This document shows, one piece after another, positions 26,084 to 34,926 of a stretch of 64,000 nucleotides of DNA (the stretch's first letter is position 1; every line of letters starts with the position of its first letter). Below the pieces are notes generated by a model. The model did no database searches and was not told the DNA's origin. It saw nothing but the letters and a program-made list of their open reading frames with translations. Source of the stretch: an uncultured Campylobacter sp. (GTDB lineage: Bacteria > Campylobacterota > Campylobacteria > Campylobacterales > Campylobacteraceae); the NCBI RefSeq assembly GCF_947255105.1, contig NZ_CAMYFP010000001.1:124001-188000 (forward strand). Reading direction: 5' to 3'. The translations under genes were made by a program, and so were the position numbers.

Positions 26084-26899
26084 TTGTTCTATTTTATTCC
26101 TACGCCGATAGGAAATTTAGGCGATATCTCACAAAGAGCCTTAAAAACCCTTGAAAAGTGCGAGGTAATTTTTTGTGAAGATAGTAGGGTTACTAAAAAG
26201 CTCTTGGCTCTGCTATCAAAAGAGTATGAGTTAGAGTTTGGCGATAAGCAATTTTACTCCATGCACTCTCACAACGAACAAGAGCTTTTAAAGCAGATTG
26301 ACAAAGAGATTTTTAAAAAAGAGTGCTGCTATCTAAGCGATGCAGGGATGCCTTGCATTAGCGATCCTGGGATTTATTTAGTAAATTATCTTCAGAAAAA
26401 CTCCATTTGCTATGAAGTTTTAAGTGGTTCAAATGCCGCTTTAGTTGGCGCTGTTGCAAGTGGAATGATAGAAAAAGAGTTTATCTTTTTAGGTTTTTTG
26501 CCAAATACAGGCTCAAAAAGAGATGCAGCCATTTTAAAACTTACCACCAACAACTATCCTACGATTGTCTATGAGTCGCCAAAAAGAATTCTGTCTTTGT
26601 TAAGTGAGATTGCCAAGATAGACAAAGAGCGCGAGATTTTTATCATAAAAGAGGCAACTAAGAAGTTTGAAACCAAATTTAAAGCAAGTGCTAAAGAGCT
26701 TTTAGAGATTGCAAAAGAGCTGAATTTAAAGGGCGAATGGACTGTTGTAGTTGCACCAAGCAGTAGTGCGGCACCAGAGCATTCAATAACTCTAAAAGAC
26801 ATTGAAGAGCTTGTTATCCCTCCAAAACAAAAAGCAAAACTCATCTCTAAGCTAACTGGCGAAAATATAAAAGATATTTATAATAAACTCAGCAAATAA
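26084..26899 (+). CDS. rsmI: RsmI, 16S rRNA (cytidine-1402-2'-O)-methyltransferase
   Basis: A 271-residue tetrapyrrole-methylase-fold enzyme that 2'-O-methylates C1402 in the ribosomal decoding centre. Motifs are FIPTPIGNLGDISQRAL at the N-terminus, CEDSRVTKKLL, YLSDAGMPCISDPG and VVYESPKRI-like (IVYESPKRIL). It starts at TTG a few bases after rpmE, with no better start downstream, because the family motif begins at residue 5. Confidence 0.93.
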   Translation: MFYFIPTPIGNLGDISQRALKTLEKCEVIFCEDSRVTKKLLALLSKEYELEFGDKQFYSMHSHNEQELLKQIDKEIFKKECCYLSDAGMPCISDPGIYLVNYLQKNSICYEVLSGSNAALVGAVASGMIEKEFIFLGFLPNTGSKRDAAILKLTTNNYPTIVYESPKRILSLLSEIAKIDKEREIFIIKEATKKFETKFKASAKELLEIAKELNLKGEWTVVVAPSSSAAPEHSITLKDIEELVIPPKQKAKLISKLTGENIKDIYNKLSK

Positions 26900-26934
26900 G
26901 TTAAATTTCAAAAGATTTTAGATATTATTTTGGA

Positions 26935-27618
26935 ATGATAATTTACGGAAAACAACTATTTTTACATCTGTTAGAGAGAAGAAAAGAGCTTATAAAAGAG
27001 ATCTATCTTTCAAAAGAGTGCGACAAAAAACTATTTTCTAAAATTGCTGCACTAGCTCTTCCCATAGTTAGAGTCGATAACAAAAAGGCGCAAGCTATGG
27101 CAAGAGGTGGCAACCACCAAGGTTTTTTAGCTTTGGTTGAGGACTTTGTCTTTTTTGATGTTGAGGCGATGAAGCGCTTTAACAACATTGCCCTGCTTTA
27201 TGAACTTGAAGATGTCGGCAATATCGGAGCTATCATTAGAACCGCTTACGGGCTTGGGCTAGATGGAGTGATAGTAGTTGCTAAAAATTTAGCGATAGAG
27301 GGCGTTGTTAGAGCTAGTAGTGGAGCTGCTTTTGAAATCCCGTTAGCACTTTGTAGCGATGGACTCACTCTTTTAAATGAGCTTAAACAGAGCGGATTTT
27401 GTCTATATGCTACAAAAAAGGGTGGCAAGCCGCACAATAAGATTGTTTTCGGTAATAAAAATGTTTTGATTATGGGAAATGAGGGCGGCGGTATGCCAAA
27501 AAGAGCTTTTCAAAAATGTGATGAAAGCATTGGCATAAAGATGAGAAAGGACTGGAACTCGCTAAATGTGAGTGCCGCGTTTGCTATTATTTGTGATAGG
27601 ATGATGGATGAAAGATAA
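26935..27618 (+). CDS. rlmB: RlmB/TrmH-type 2'-O-ribose rRNA methyltransferase
   Basis: A 227-residue SpoU-type methyltransferase, probably acting on G2251 of 23S rRNA. The N-terminal substrate-binding part begins at IIYGKQLFLHLLERR. Motif 1 is LEDVGNIGAIIRTAYGLG with the catalytic Asn/Arg, motif 2 is IMGNEGGGMPKRAF and motif 3 is SLNVSAAFAII. The exact target (RlmB, TrmH or another site) cannot be proven from sequence. The 3' end overlaps the RodZ-like gene by eleven bases. Confidence 0.85.
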   Translation: MIIYGKQLFLHLLERRKELIKEIYLSKECDKKLFSKIAALALPIVRVDNKKAQAMARGGNHQGFLALVEDFVFFDVEAMKRFNNIALLYELEDVGNIGAIIRTAYGLGLDGVIVVAKNLAIEGVVRASSGAAFEIPLALCSDGLTLLNELKQSGFCLYATKKGGKPHNKIVFGNKNVLIMGNEGGGMPKRAFQKCDESIGIKMRKDWNSLNVSAAFAIICDRMMDER

Positions 27619-28576
27619 AAACAGCAAATTTGACGAGATAGAAAAACTTCAAAATATACCTTTAATAGAGATATCTGAGAAAACACATCTTGAAAAAGAG
27701 TATATTGAGGCTCTTTTAAAAAGAGATTTTGAGAAATTTAAAGACAAAAATTTAAAAGCCTATATCAAGATTTTGGAGCGTGAGTTTGATCTAAATTTGG
27801 ACTCAATCTTAAAAGAGTATGAGGCCTTTGTTGGCGAGCCAAAAGAAGATGTTAGCCCTACTATAAAACCAGCGATAATAAAGTCACTTAATCTTATTCC
27901 TGCAAAAAAAAGTAGGCTTTATTGGATAGTTGTAGCGCTAATAACAGTCATTTTGCTATGGATGATCTTTTATTTTAAGCTTTATGAGAGAGTTGGATTT
28001 GCAGATAAGCTCTTTAACAAAAGCGAAGAGCCGACTACTTATAGCACTCAAGAGGTTGTAGAAAGAGTTGAAAACAAGCTTGAAGATGTTGGTATTGTGG
28101 TGCCTAAAGTAGAAGAAGAGTTAGAAGATGAAAATGAGAGCAACATCACCGCAGCTGCACTTAGCGATGAGCTTGATGGCCTAAACGCGCTAGATAGAGC
28201 CATTGTTATGGAGCAAAACAAAAGTATAGATAATATTGATGAAAATGAGAGCAAAGAGGAGGAGATGGCCAATGAAGAGGAGCCAGCCGCAACTTTTTTG
28301 GAAGCAACAATAATTCCAAAAGAGGATCTTTGGATTGGGATAATAGAGCTTAGAAGTGGCAAAAAAACAACCAAAATTACAGATGAGCCATTTAAATTTG
28401 ACCTTACCAAAGAGCAGCTTGTCTTAACAGGACATGGCAATTATGACTTGGAGATAGGCGATGAGAAGATTAGCTCACAAAGCAAGTCATCAACTAGGTT
28501 TCTTATACATAACTCAACAATGAAAAAGATAAGTTATAGCGAGTTTTTAAAGCTAAATAGTGGAAAGGCTTGGTAA
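27608..28576 (+). CDS. RodZ-like single-span membrane protein with N-terminal HTH
   Basis: A 322-residue protein. Residues 1-75 form a helix-turn-helix-like domain (IPLIEISEKTHLEKEYIEAL), followed by a membrane helix at about residues 100-120 (LYWIVVALITVILLWMIFYF). The outer part has a very acidic low-complexity linker (residues ~140-225, many Glu, Asp and Asn) and ends in a small beta domain like the DUF4115 domain of RodZ. RodZ ties MreB filaments to the membrane; mreB is elsewhere in this window. The order with rlmB and the aminotransferase is that of C. jejuni, from memory. The role as RodZ is inferred from architecture. Confidence 0.72.
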   Translation: MKDKNSKFDEIEKLQNIPLIEISEKTHLEKEYIEALLKRDFEKFKDKNLKAYIKILEREFDLNLDSILKEYEAFVGEPKEDVSPTIKPAIIKSLNLIPAKKSRLYWIVVALITVILLWMIFYFKLYERVGFADKLFNKSEEPTTYSTQEVVERVENKLEDVGIVVPKVEEELEDENESNITAAALSDELDGLNALDRAIVMEQNKSIDNIDENESKEEEMANEEEPAATFLEATIIPKEDLWIGIIELRSGKKTTKITDEPFKFDLTKEQLVLTGHGNYDLEIGDEKISSQSKSSTRFLIHNSTMKKISYSEFLKLNSGKAW

Positions 28577-29781
28577 TGTTTGACGAGTTCAAATTTAACA
28601 CCATAGAGCGGCTTCCAAAATATCTCTTTGCGCAGGTAAATGAGCTAAAAATGGCAGCTAGAAGAGATGGCAAGGATATCATAGACTTTTCTATGGGCAA
28701 TCCAGATGGCAAAACTCCATCTCACATAGTAGAGAAGCTTTGCGAAAGTGTGCATAAGGACAAAACTCACGGATACTCTGTATCGCAAGGTATCTATAAG
28801 TTGCGTTTGGCATGTGCAAATTGGTATAAAAGAACATATGATGTTGATTTGGATCCTGCAAGCGAAGTTGTTGTTACAATGGGAAGCAAGGAGGGCTTTG
28901 TCCATTTAGCGATAGCTACTATCAATCTAGGCGATGTTTCTATAGTGCCAGATCCAGCCTATCCGATACATACTCAAGCATTTTTGATAGCCGGTGGAAA
29001 TGTGGCAAAAATCAGATTAAAATACAACGAAGAGTTTGTTCTTGATGAGGATGATTTTTTTATCCAGCTAAACAAAGCCTTTGATGATAGCATTCCAAAG
29101 CCAAAATATGTAGTTGTAAATTTCCCTCACAATCCAACAACAACCGTTGTAAATAAGAGCTTTTATGAGAGATTGGTTGGGCTTGCCAAAGAGAAGAGAT
29201 TTTATATCATAAGCGATATTGCTTACGCAGAGCTAGTTTTTGATGGCTATAAAACTCCATCTATTTTTGAGGTAGAGGGTGCCAAAGATGTAGCGGTTGA
29301 GACATATACTCTTTCTAAAAGTTACAATATGGCAGGTTGGCGAATCGGTTTTGTCTGTGGCAATAAAAGATTAGTTGATGCACTAAAAAAGATAAAGTCA
29401 TGGTTTGACTATGGAACCTTTACTCCGCTGCAAGTTGCTGCAACTATAGCACTAGATGGACCGCAAGAGTGCGTAGAGCAAAACAGAGAAATTTACCAAA
29501 AAAGACGAGATGTTTTGATAGAGTCCTTTAGCAACGCTGGTTGGCAAATAGCTATTCCAAAAGCCTCTATGTTTGTCTGGGCAAAGATCCCACAGTGGCT
29601 AAATTTAAAGAGCTTGGACTTTTCAAAAGAGCTTTTACAAAAGGCAAATGTAGCTGTAAGCCCGGGTATTGGGTTTGGTGTTGCTGGCGATGACTATGTA
29701 AGAATTGCCCTTATAGAAAACGAAAACCGCATAAGACAGGCAGCAAGAAATATAAAAAAATACTTAAAAGAGGCTAGATGA
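28576..29781 (+). CDS. Class I/II PLP aminotransferase (AlaC / LL-DAP aminotransferase-like)
   Basis: A 401-residue pyridoxal-phosphate enzyme. The PLP lysine lies in TLSKSYNMAGWRIGFVCG, and other family motifs are MGNPDGKTP, FPHNPTTTVV (Asn for PLP) and DYVRIALIENENRIRQA with the carboxylate-binding Arg. It belongs to the aspartate/alanine/LL-diaminopimelate group; the precise substrate is uncertain. It lies directly before hom. I chose ATG 28576, which overlaps the RodZ-like stop, over TTG 28570. Neighbourhood with hom and dapB would fit aspartate-family amino-acid synthesis. Confidence 0.87.
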   Translation: MFDEFKFNTIERLPKYLFAQVNELKMAARRDGKDIIDFSMGNPDGKTPSHIVEKLCESVHKDKTHGYSVSQGIYKLRLACANWYKRTYDVDLDPASEVVVTMGSKEGFVHLAIATINLGDVSIVPDPAYPIHTQAFLIAGGNVAKIRLKYNEEFVLDEDDFFIQLNKAFDDSIPKPKYVVVNFPHNPTTTVVNKSFYERLVGLAKEKRFYIISDIAYAELVFDGYKTPSIFEVEGAKDVAVETYTLSKSYNMAGWRIGFVCGNKRLVDALKKIKSWFDYGTFTPLQVAATIALDGPQECVEQNREIYQKRRDVLIESFSNAGWQIAIPKASMFVWAKIPQWLNLKSLDFSKELLQKANVAVSPGIGFGVAGDDYVRIALIENENRIRQAARNIKKYLKEAR

Positions 29782-31037
29782 GAGTAGCGATACTTGGAGT
29801 TGGAACTGTAGGAGAAGCGGTTGTAAATATCCTAAGAAAAAACGCTGCTTTGATAGAGGCTAGATCTGGTGAGAAGATTGAGCCTGTAGTTGGCGTTGTA
29901 AGGGATTTGACAAAGAGAAGAAATTGCGATTTAGAGCTTTGCACCGATATGGATAGTGTGCTAAAAAGAGATGATATAGATGTCTATGTTGAGTTAATGG
30001 GTGGCGTTGAATACCCTTACGAGATAATTAAAAAAATCCTAACTCGAAAAAAGGCTGTAGTTACAGCAAACAAGGCGCTACTTGCCTATCATCGCTATGC
30101 TCTTGAAAAGCTCTCAAATGGCATACCTTTTGGATATGAGGCAAGTGTTGCAGGTGGCATTCCTATCATCAAAGCTCTAAGAGAGGGACTTAGTGCCAAC
30201 CGTATAGAGAAAATAGCCGCTATTTTAAATGGCACTAGCAACTACATACTAACAAGTATGATGCAAGATGGCAAAGAGTTTGACGCTGTTTTAAAAGAGG
30301 CTCAAGAGTTGGGATTTGCCGAAGCAGATCCAACTTTTGATGTAGATGGCTTTGATGCAGCACATAAACTACTCATTCTTTCAAGCATTGCTTATGGTGT
30401 TCATGGCAACCCTGAAGATATTTTGATAGAGGGCATAAGAGGCATTGGCAAAGAGGATATCTATTTTGCCAAAGAGTTTGGCTATGTCATCAAGCTACTT
30501 GCAATATCCAAGATAAAAGATGACAAAGTTGAGTTAAGAGTCCATCCAACACTTATTGCAAACAACAATATCTTAGCCAAAGTTGATGGCGTGATGAATG
30601 GCGTAAGTATCTATGCAGACGCAGTTGGCGAGACGATGTATTATGGAGCAGGAGCTGGCGGGAAGGCAACTGCAAGTGCTGTTATAAGTGATCTTATAGA
30701 TGTTGCAAGAGGCAATAAAAATCCAATTTTAGGCTACAAAAGCACCAATCAAAAGGTCTTTCTTCTTCCAAAAGATGAGATACAGACAAAATACTACATA
30801 AAAGTCAGAGTCAAAGATAGAGTTGGAGTTTTAGCAAAGATTACAAACTTGATGAGCAAAAACAACCTCTCAATAGATAGTTTCTTACAAAAGTCAAAGT
30901 TTTCAAACGACGATAGCACAACACTTTTCTTTACAACTCATCAGAGTTTTGAAAGAGATATCAACGCACTTTTCCTAGAGCTATCCAAAGAGGACTACAT
31001 CACAGAGAAGCCATATATGATAAGGATAGAAGAGTAG
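29778..31037 (+). CDS. hom: Homoserine dehydrogenase
   Basis: A 419-residue NAD(P)H-dependent enzyme that reduces aspartate semialdehyde to homoserine, leading to threonine and methionine. The N-terminal Rossmann motif is GVGTVGEAVVNIL; the catalytic part has NKALLAYH, NGTSNYILTSM and AEADPTFDVDGFDAAHKL. A C-terminal ACT domain (about residues 345-419, beginning KVRVKDRVGVLAKIT) suggests feedback control by an amino acid. The start overlaps the aminotransferase stop (ATGA). Confidence 0.95.
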   Translation: MRVAILGVGTVGEAVVNILRKNAALIEARSGEKIEPVVGVVRDLTKRRNCDLELCTDMDSVLKRDDIDVYVELMGGVEYPYEIIKKILTRKKAVVTANKALLAYHRYALEKLSNGIPFGYEASVAGGIPIIKALREGLSANRIEKIAAILNGTSNYILTSMMQDGKEFDAVLKEAQELGFAEADPTFDVDGFDAAHKLLILSSIAYGVHGNPEDILIEGIRGIGKEDIYFAKEFGYVIKLLAISKIKDDKVELRVHPTLIANNNILAKVDGVMNGVSIYADAVGETMYYGAGAGGKATASAVISDLIDVARGNKNPILGYKSTNQKVFLLPKDEIQTKYYIKVRVKDRVGVLAKITNLMSKNNLSIDSFLQKSKFSNDDSTTLFFTTHQSFERDINALFLELSKEDYITEKPYMIRIEE

Positions 31038-31376
31038 TTGGGACTTAAAGAGTATCTTTTTGGCAAAAAAAGCGAAGATTTGGCGACTAATTACCTGCTA
31101 AATTTGGGCTATGTTATTGTTGAGCGAAACTTTAGTTCCAAATTTGGCGAGATAGATATAGTTGCCAAAAAAGCGGAAGTCTATCACTTTGTTGAGGTTA
31201 AAGCTACTATGAGCGAGTATGAGATTGAGTATAGAATCGATGCACAAAAAATGGAAAAACTTCTAAAAACTATTCAAATTTACCTTTCAAAACACTCTAT
31301 TGACGCCCCTTATCAGCTAGATGGACTCTTTGTAAAAGATGATAAATTTAAGCTTATCGAGAATATAACACTTTAG
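31038..31376 (+). CDS. yraN: YraN/UPF0102 family nuclease-fold protein
   Basis: A 112-residue protein of the UPF0102 family with a restriction-endonuclease-like fold. The PD-(D/E)XK-type residues are visible in SSKFGEIDIVAKK and VEVKATMS. It starts at TTG 31038 immediately after hom, and there is no nearby ATG in frame. Its biological role is not established. It precedes trxA but is separated from it by a promoter. Confidence 0.85.
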   Translation: MGLKEYLFGKKSEDLATNYLLNLGYVIVERNFSSKFGEIDIVAKKAEVYHFVEVKATMSEYEIEYRIDAQKMEKLLKTIQIYLSKHSIDAPYQLDGLFVKDDKFKLIENITL

Positions 31377-31405
31377 TTTTTGTCTTTAAATTTATTAACT
31401 AAATG

Positions 31406-31411
31406 TATAAT
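31406..31411 (+). promoter_or_regulatory. -10 box of trxA
   Basis: TATAAT 29 bases before the trxA start, followed by AAGGAG at 31429-31434. No -35 box is evident. With the terminator behind trxA this suggests a separate transcript for thioredoxin. Confidence 0.55.
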
Positions 31412-31439
31412 AGCAGATAACTATTTTTAAGGAGATAAT

Positions 31440-31754
31440 ATGTCAAAATATATAGAGCTTACTTCAGAGAACTTCAACCTAGCAAAAGATGGCGTTGCCT
31501 TAGTTGATTTTTGGGCACCATGGTGCGGACCTTGCAGAATGCTTGGACCAGTTATTGAAGAGCTTGCAGTTGATTTTGAGGGCAAAGCTAGAATTTGCAA
31601 AGTAAATACCGATGAGGCGCAAGATTTGGCAGCTGAGTATGGTATAAGATCTATTCCAACACTTCTATTTTTTAAAGATGGCGAAGTTGTTGATCAGATG
31701 ATTGGCGCGCAGTCAAAACAGGCAATTGCCGACAAAATAAATTCACTTTTATAA
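31440..31754 (+). CDS. trxA: Thioredoxin
   Basis: A 104-residue thioredoxin, the general cytoplasmic disulfide reductant. The active site is WAPWCGPC with Cys29 and Cys32, and the cis-proline motif is IRSIPTLLFF. Length is standard. It has its own promoter and a strong terminator, and it is followed by its reductase trxB. Confidence 0.97.
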   Translation: MSKYIELTSENFNLAKDGVALVDFWAPWCGPCRMLGPVIEELAVDFEGKARICKVNTDEAQDLAAEYGIRSIPTLLFFKDGEVVDQMIGAQSKQAIADKINSLL

Positions 31755-31758
31755 AATG

Positions 31759-31781
31759 GAGCCGCGAAAGCGGCTCTTTAT
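31759..31781 (+). terminator. Rho-independent terminator after trxA
   Basis: A seven-base perfect stem GAGCCGC (31759-31765) / GCGGCTC (31770-31776) with a stable GAAA tetraloop, followed by TTTATT. It is one of the clearest terminators in the window and separates trxA from trxB. Confidence 0.88.
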
Positions 31782-31837
31782 TGTTTTATAAAGTCTATTT
31801 GAGTAGTTTTTATCAAATGATAAATTAGGAGAGATAG

Positions 31838-32779
31838 ATGTTAGATTTGGCTATTATTGGTGGCGGACCAGCAGGACTTTCAGCAGGACTTTATGCCACT
31901 AGAGGCGGATTAAAAAATGTAGTTATGTATGAAAAGGCTGTTTTTGGCGGACAAATAACTACAAGTAGCGAGCTTGAAAACTATCCAGGTGTTGCAACGC
32001 CGATGGACGGGCTCTCTTTTATGGAGCCGTGGATTGAGCAGAGCAAGAGATTTGGACTAAAGCATGAAGTTGCAGCGGTTAAGAGAGTTAGCAAAGATAG
32101 TGATGGCTTTTTTACAGTTTGGTTTGAATATGGCGACCCAGTGCGAGCCAAAACTATCATCGCAGCAACAGGAGCATCGCCTAGAAAAGCAGGTTTTAAA
32201 GGCGAGAGTGAGTTTTTTGGCAAAGGGATAGGCACTTGTGCTACTTGCGATGGATTTTTCTATAAAAATAAAGAAGTTGGTGTTCTTGGTGGCGGCGATA
32301 CAGCTTTGGAAGAGGCGCTTTATTTGGCAAATATCTGCTCAAAAGTCTATCTAATCCACAGACGTGAAGGCTTTAGAGCAGCGCCAGTTACCGTAGAAAA
32401 GGTAAAAAACAATCCAAAAATAGAGCTAGTGCTTAATGCAACTATCGATGAGGTTGTTGGTGATAAGAGCGGTGTTACTGCTGTAAAGCTAAATTTCAAA
32501 GATGGTAGCAAAAGGACGTTGGATGTTCCAGGGCTTTTTGTCTTTGTTGGTCTTGATGTTAGAAATGAGATTTTAAAAGATGAAAATGGCGAGTTTATCT
32601 GCAATGTCAACTCCATCACAGGACAAGCGATAGTTGATCTTAGGATGAATACCAGCGTAGCTGGGCTCTTTGCTGCGGGCGATCTTAGGATAGATTCTCC
32701 AAAACAGGTTGTTTGTTCGGCAAGCGATGGCGCAATTGCAGCACTTGAGGCTTTACATTATATAGAAAATTTAAAATAG
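31838..32779 (+). CDS. trxB: Thioredoxin reductase
   Basis: A 313-residue NADPH-dependent flavoenzyme that reduces thioredoxin. The FAD motif is GGGPAGLSAGLYATRGG at the N-terminus, the redox pair is GTCATCDGFF (Cys134, Cys137), the NADPH motif is GGGDTALEEALYL and the C-terminal FAD motif is GLFAAGDLRIDSPKQVV. AGGAGAG precedes the start. Directly followed by dapB without a terminator. Confidence 0.96.
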   Translation: MLDLAIIGGGPAGLSAGLYATRGGLKNVVMYEKAVFGGQITTSSELENYPGVATPMDGLSFMEPWIEQSKRFGLKHEVAAVKRVSKDSDGFFTVWFEYGDPVRAKTIIAATGASPRKAGFKGESEFFGKGIGTCATCDGFFYKNKEVGVLGGGDTALEEALYLANICSKVYLIHRREGFRAAPVTVEKVKNNPKIELVLNATIDEVVGDKSGVTAVKLNFKDGSKRTLDVPGLFVFVGLDVRNEILKDENGEFICNVNSITGQAIVDLRMNTSVAGLFAAGDLRIDSPKQVVCSASDGAIAALEALHYIENLK

Positions 32780-32787
32780 GATAAAAG

Positions 32788-33552
32788 ATGATTCAGATTG
32801 GAATTTATGGTGCTAGTGGCAAAATGGGGCAGATGATTGCAAGTTGCCTAAAGGAGAGCAAGCTTGCAAAGCTTAGTGTTGTTTATGATAAAAAAGTTGA
32901 GAGCTTGACAGGTTGTAGTGCAAAGGTTGCAAAAAATTTAGATGAGCTTTTTAACTCTTGTGATGTTGTCATTGACTTTACTATAAATGACGGGACAAAA
33001 GCTCTTTTAAACTTTGCCAAAAATCACCAAAAACCACTCTGTATAGGAACTACTGGACTTGATGATGAGGCAAAAAAACTTCTAAACGAATGTGCAAAAA
33101 CTGCTCCAATTTTATATGCTACCAATATGAGTTTGGGAGCTGCAATTGCAAATAAACTTGTTGCCATCGCCGCTAAGGCTTTGAGGGATTTTGACATTGA
33201 GATAGTTGAGATGCATCACAAACATAAAAAAGACGCCCCTAGTGGAACAGCTCTTACTCTTGCAACAACTGCTGCAAATGCTAGAGGCTTAAATTTAAAA
33301 GATGTTATAAATACGGGTAGAGATGGTCTTGTTGGAGAGAGAAAAAAAGATGAGATAGCTGTGCTTGCTAAAAGAGGTGGCGATATAGTTGGCGAGCATG
33401 ATGTTGGGTTTTATGGCGAGGGAGAGTATTTGCAAGTATTGCATACTGCGACCTCAAGAGCAACATTTGCAAATGGTGCGATAAAAGCAGCTCTTTGGCT
33501 AGTTGGCAAAAAGCCGGGGCTTTATAGTATAGATGATTGTTTAGGTATATAA
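32788..33552 (+). CDS. dapB: 4-hydroxy-tetrahydrodipicolinate reductase
   Basis: A 254-residue enzyme of lysine and diaminopimelate synthesis. The N-terminal nucleotide motif is YGASGKMGQMIASCL, and the catalytic/substrate motif is MHHKHKKDAPSGTAL near residue 150. TTGLDDEAKKLL is also typical. It starts nine bases after trxB and is followed directly by purF, so trxB-dapB-purF form one probable operon. Confidence 0.95.
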   Translation: MIQIGIYGASGKMGQMIASCLKESKLAKLSVVYDKKVESLTGCSAKVAKNLDELFNSCDVVIDFTINDGTKALLNFAKNHQKPLCIGTTGLDDEAKKLLNECAKTAPILYATNMSLGAAIANKLVAIAAKALRDFDIEIVEMHHKHKKDAPSGTALTLATTAANARGLNLKDVINTGRDGLVGERKKDEIAVLAKRGGDIVGEHDVGFYGEGEYLQVLHTATSRATFANGAIKAALWLVGKKPGLYSIDDCLGI

Positions 33553-33553
33553 G

Positions 33554-34897
33554 ATGTGTGCAGTTGTAGGAGTTATTAACTCAAAAAATGCCTCCAAAAT
33601 CGCCTATTATGCTCTTTTTTCTATGCAGCATAGAGGTCAAGAGGCAAGTGGGATAAGTGTAAGTTGCAATCACAACATCACAACCAAAAAGGGTGTTGGT
33701 TTGGTAACTGATGTTTTTAGTGATAGAGAGTTGCAAGAGCTAAAGGGCGATATTGCTATAGGGCATAACCGCTATGCAACATCTGGTAATTGTAGTGAGT
33801 TTGATACGCAGCCGATTTGGGCCAACTACTCTTTGGGGCAGATTGCTATTGTTCATAATGGCAATTTAGTAAATAGAGATGAAGTTAGAGAGGAGCTTGT
33901 AAGAGAGGGCGCTATCTTTCAGTCTAGTATGGATACTGAAAATATTCTTCATCTTATTGCAAAAAGCCAAAAAAGAAAGCTAGAAGATCGCATAGTCGAG
34001 GCACTTTCAAAAACAGTTGGAGCATATTGCTTCATCATAATGAGCCGCTCAAAAATCTTTGTCATAAGAGATAAATACGGCATAAGACCTCTTAGTATCG
34101 GACGCCTTGAAGATGGCGGTTATATCATCGCTAGTGAGAGCTGTGCATTTGACTTGGTTGGAGCTAAATTTATAAGAGATGTAAGACCAGGCGAGATGCT
34201 AGTCTTTAAAGAGGGCGATGATGAGTATATCTCAAAGCAGCTTTTTGAAGATGTTGATCCTAGATTTTGTGCATTTGAATATGTCTATTTGGCAAGACCA
34301 GATAGCATAGTTGAGGGCAAAAATGTCTATGAAGTAAGAAAAAAGCTTGGCGAGACTTTGGCAAGTAGGTATGATGTGCCAAAGGCTGACTTTGTAGTGC
34401 CAGTGCCAGATAGCGGAGTGCCAGCTGCTATGGGATATGCTGCCAAGAGTAAGATTCCATTTGAGATGGCAATAGTTAGAAATCACTATGTTGGAAGAAC
34501 TTTTATAGAGCCAACGCAAGAGATTAGAAATTTAAAGGTAAAGCTTAAGCTAAATCCAATGGCTCATCTTTTTAAGGGTAAAAGTGTCATAGTTATAGAC
34601 GATAGTATAGTTAGAGGAACAACCTCTAAAAAGATAGTTGAGCTTTTAAGGGGCGTTGGAGTTAAAGAGGTTCATTTTAGAGTTGCCTGTCCAGAGATAA
34701 AATATCCTTGCAAATATGGCATAGATACACCAAGCTACAAAGAGCTTATAAGCGCCAATAGAACCAAAGATGAGGTTTGCAGATATATAGGAGCCGATAG
34801 TTTGGAGTTTTTAAATTTGAATGACTTCATAGAAAGTCTAGGAAGTGAGCGAAAATACTCACTTGATAGTTTTGATGGAGATTATTTTGTAAAGTAA
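33554..34897 (+). CDS. purF: Amidophosphoribosyltransferase
   Basis: A 447-residue enzyme for the first step of purine synthesis (PRPP + glutamine to phosphoribosylamine). The N-terminal nucleophile is Cys2 in MCAVVGVIN, exposed without a propeptide. The glutaminase half contains GHNRYATSG, and the phosphoribosyltransferase half has VIVIDDSIVRGTTSKKIV, the PRPP-binding loop. It starts one base after dapB. A palindrome follows the stop. Confidence 0.96.
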   Translation: MCAVVGVINSKNASKIAYYALFSMQHRGQEASGISVSCNHNITTKKGVGLVTDVFSDRELQELKGDIAIGHNRYATSGNCSEFDTQPIWANYSLGQIAIVHNGNLVNRDEVREELVREGAIFQSSMDTENILHLIAKSQKRKLEDRIVEALSKTVGAYCFIIMSRSKIFVIRDKYGIRPLSIGRLEDGGYIIASESCAFDLVGAKFIRDVRPGEMLVFKEGDDEYISKQLFEDVDPRFCAFEYVYLARPDSIVEGKNVYEVRKKLGETLASRYDVPKADFVVPVPDSGVPAAMGYAAKSKIPFEMAIVRNHYVGRTFIEPTQEIRNLKVKLKLNPMAHLFKGKSVIVIDDSIVRGTTSKKIVELLRGVGVKEVHFRVACPEIKYPCKYGIDTPSYKELISANRTKDEVCRYIGADSLEFLNLNDFIESLGSERKYSLDSFDGDYFVK

Positions 34898-34926
34898 ATT
34901 TAGCCTCTAAAAAGGGGCTAAATTTA
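34895..34926. terminator. Palindromic bidirectional terminator between purF and hisIE
   Basis: TAAATTTAGCC (34895-34905) pairs perfectly with GGCTAAATTTA (34916-34926) around a short loop, with two more possible pairs inside. It overlaps the convergent 3' ends of purF and hisIE. It lacks a long T run in either direction, so termination may be weak. Confidence 0.5.

Noticed and set aside
28048..28440. Ser-rich minus-strand frame within the RodZ-like gene
   Set aside because: It is caused by the Glu/Asp-rich linker on the plus strand, which reads as Ser/Leu codons on the other strand.
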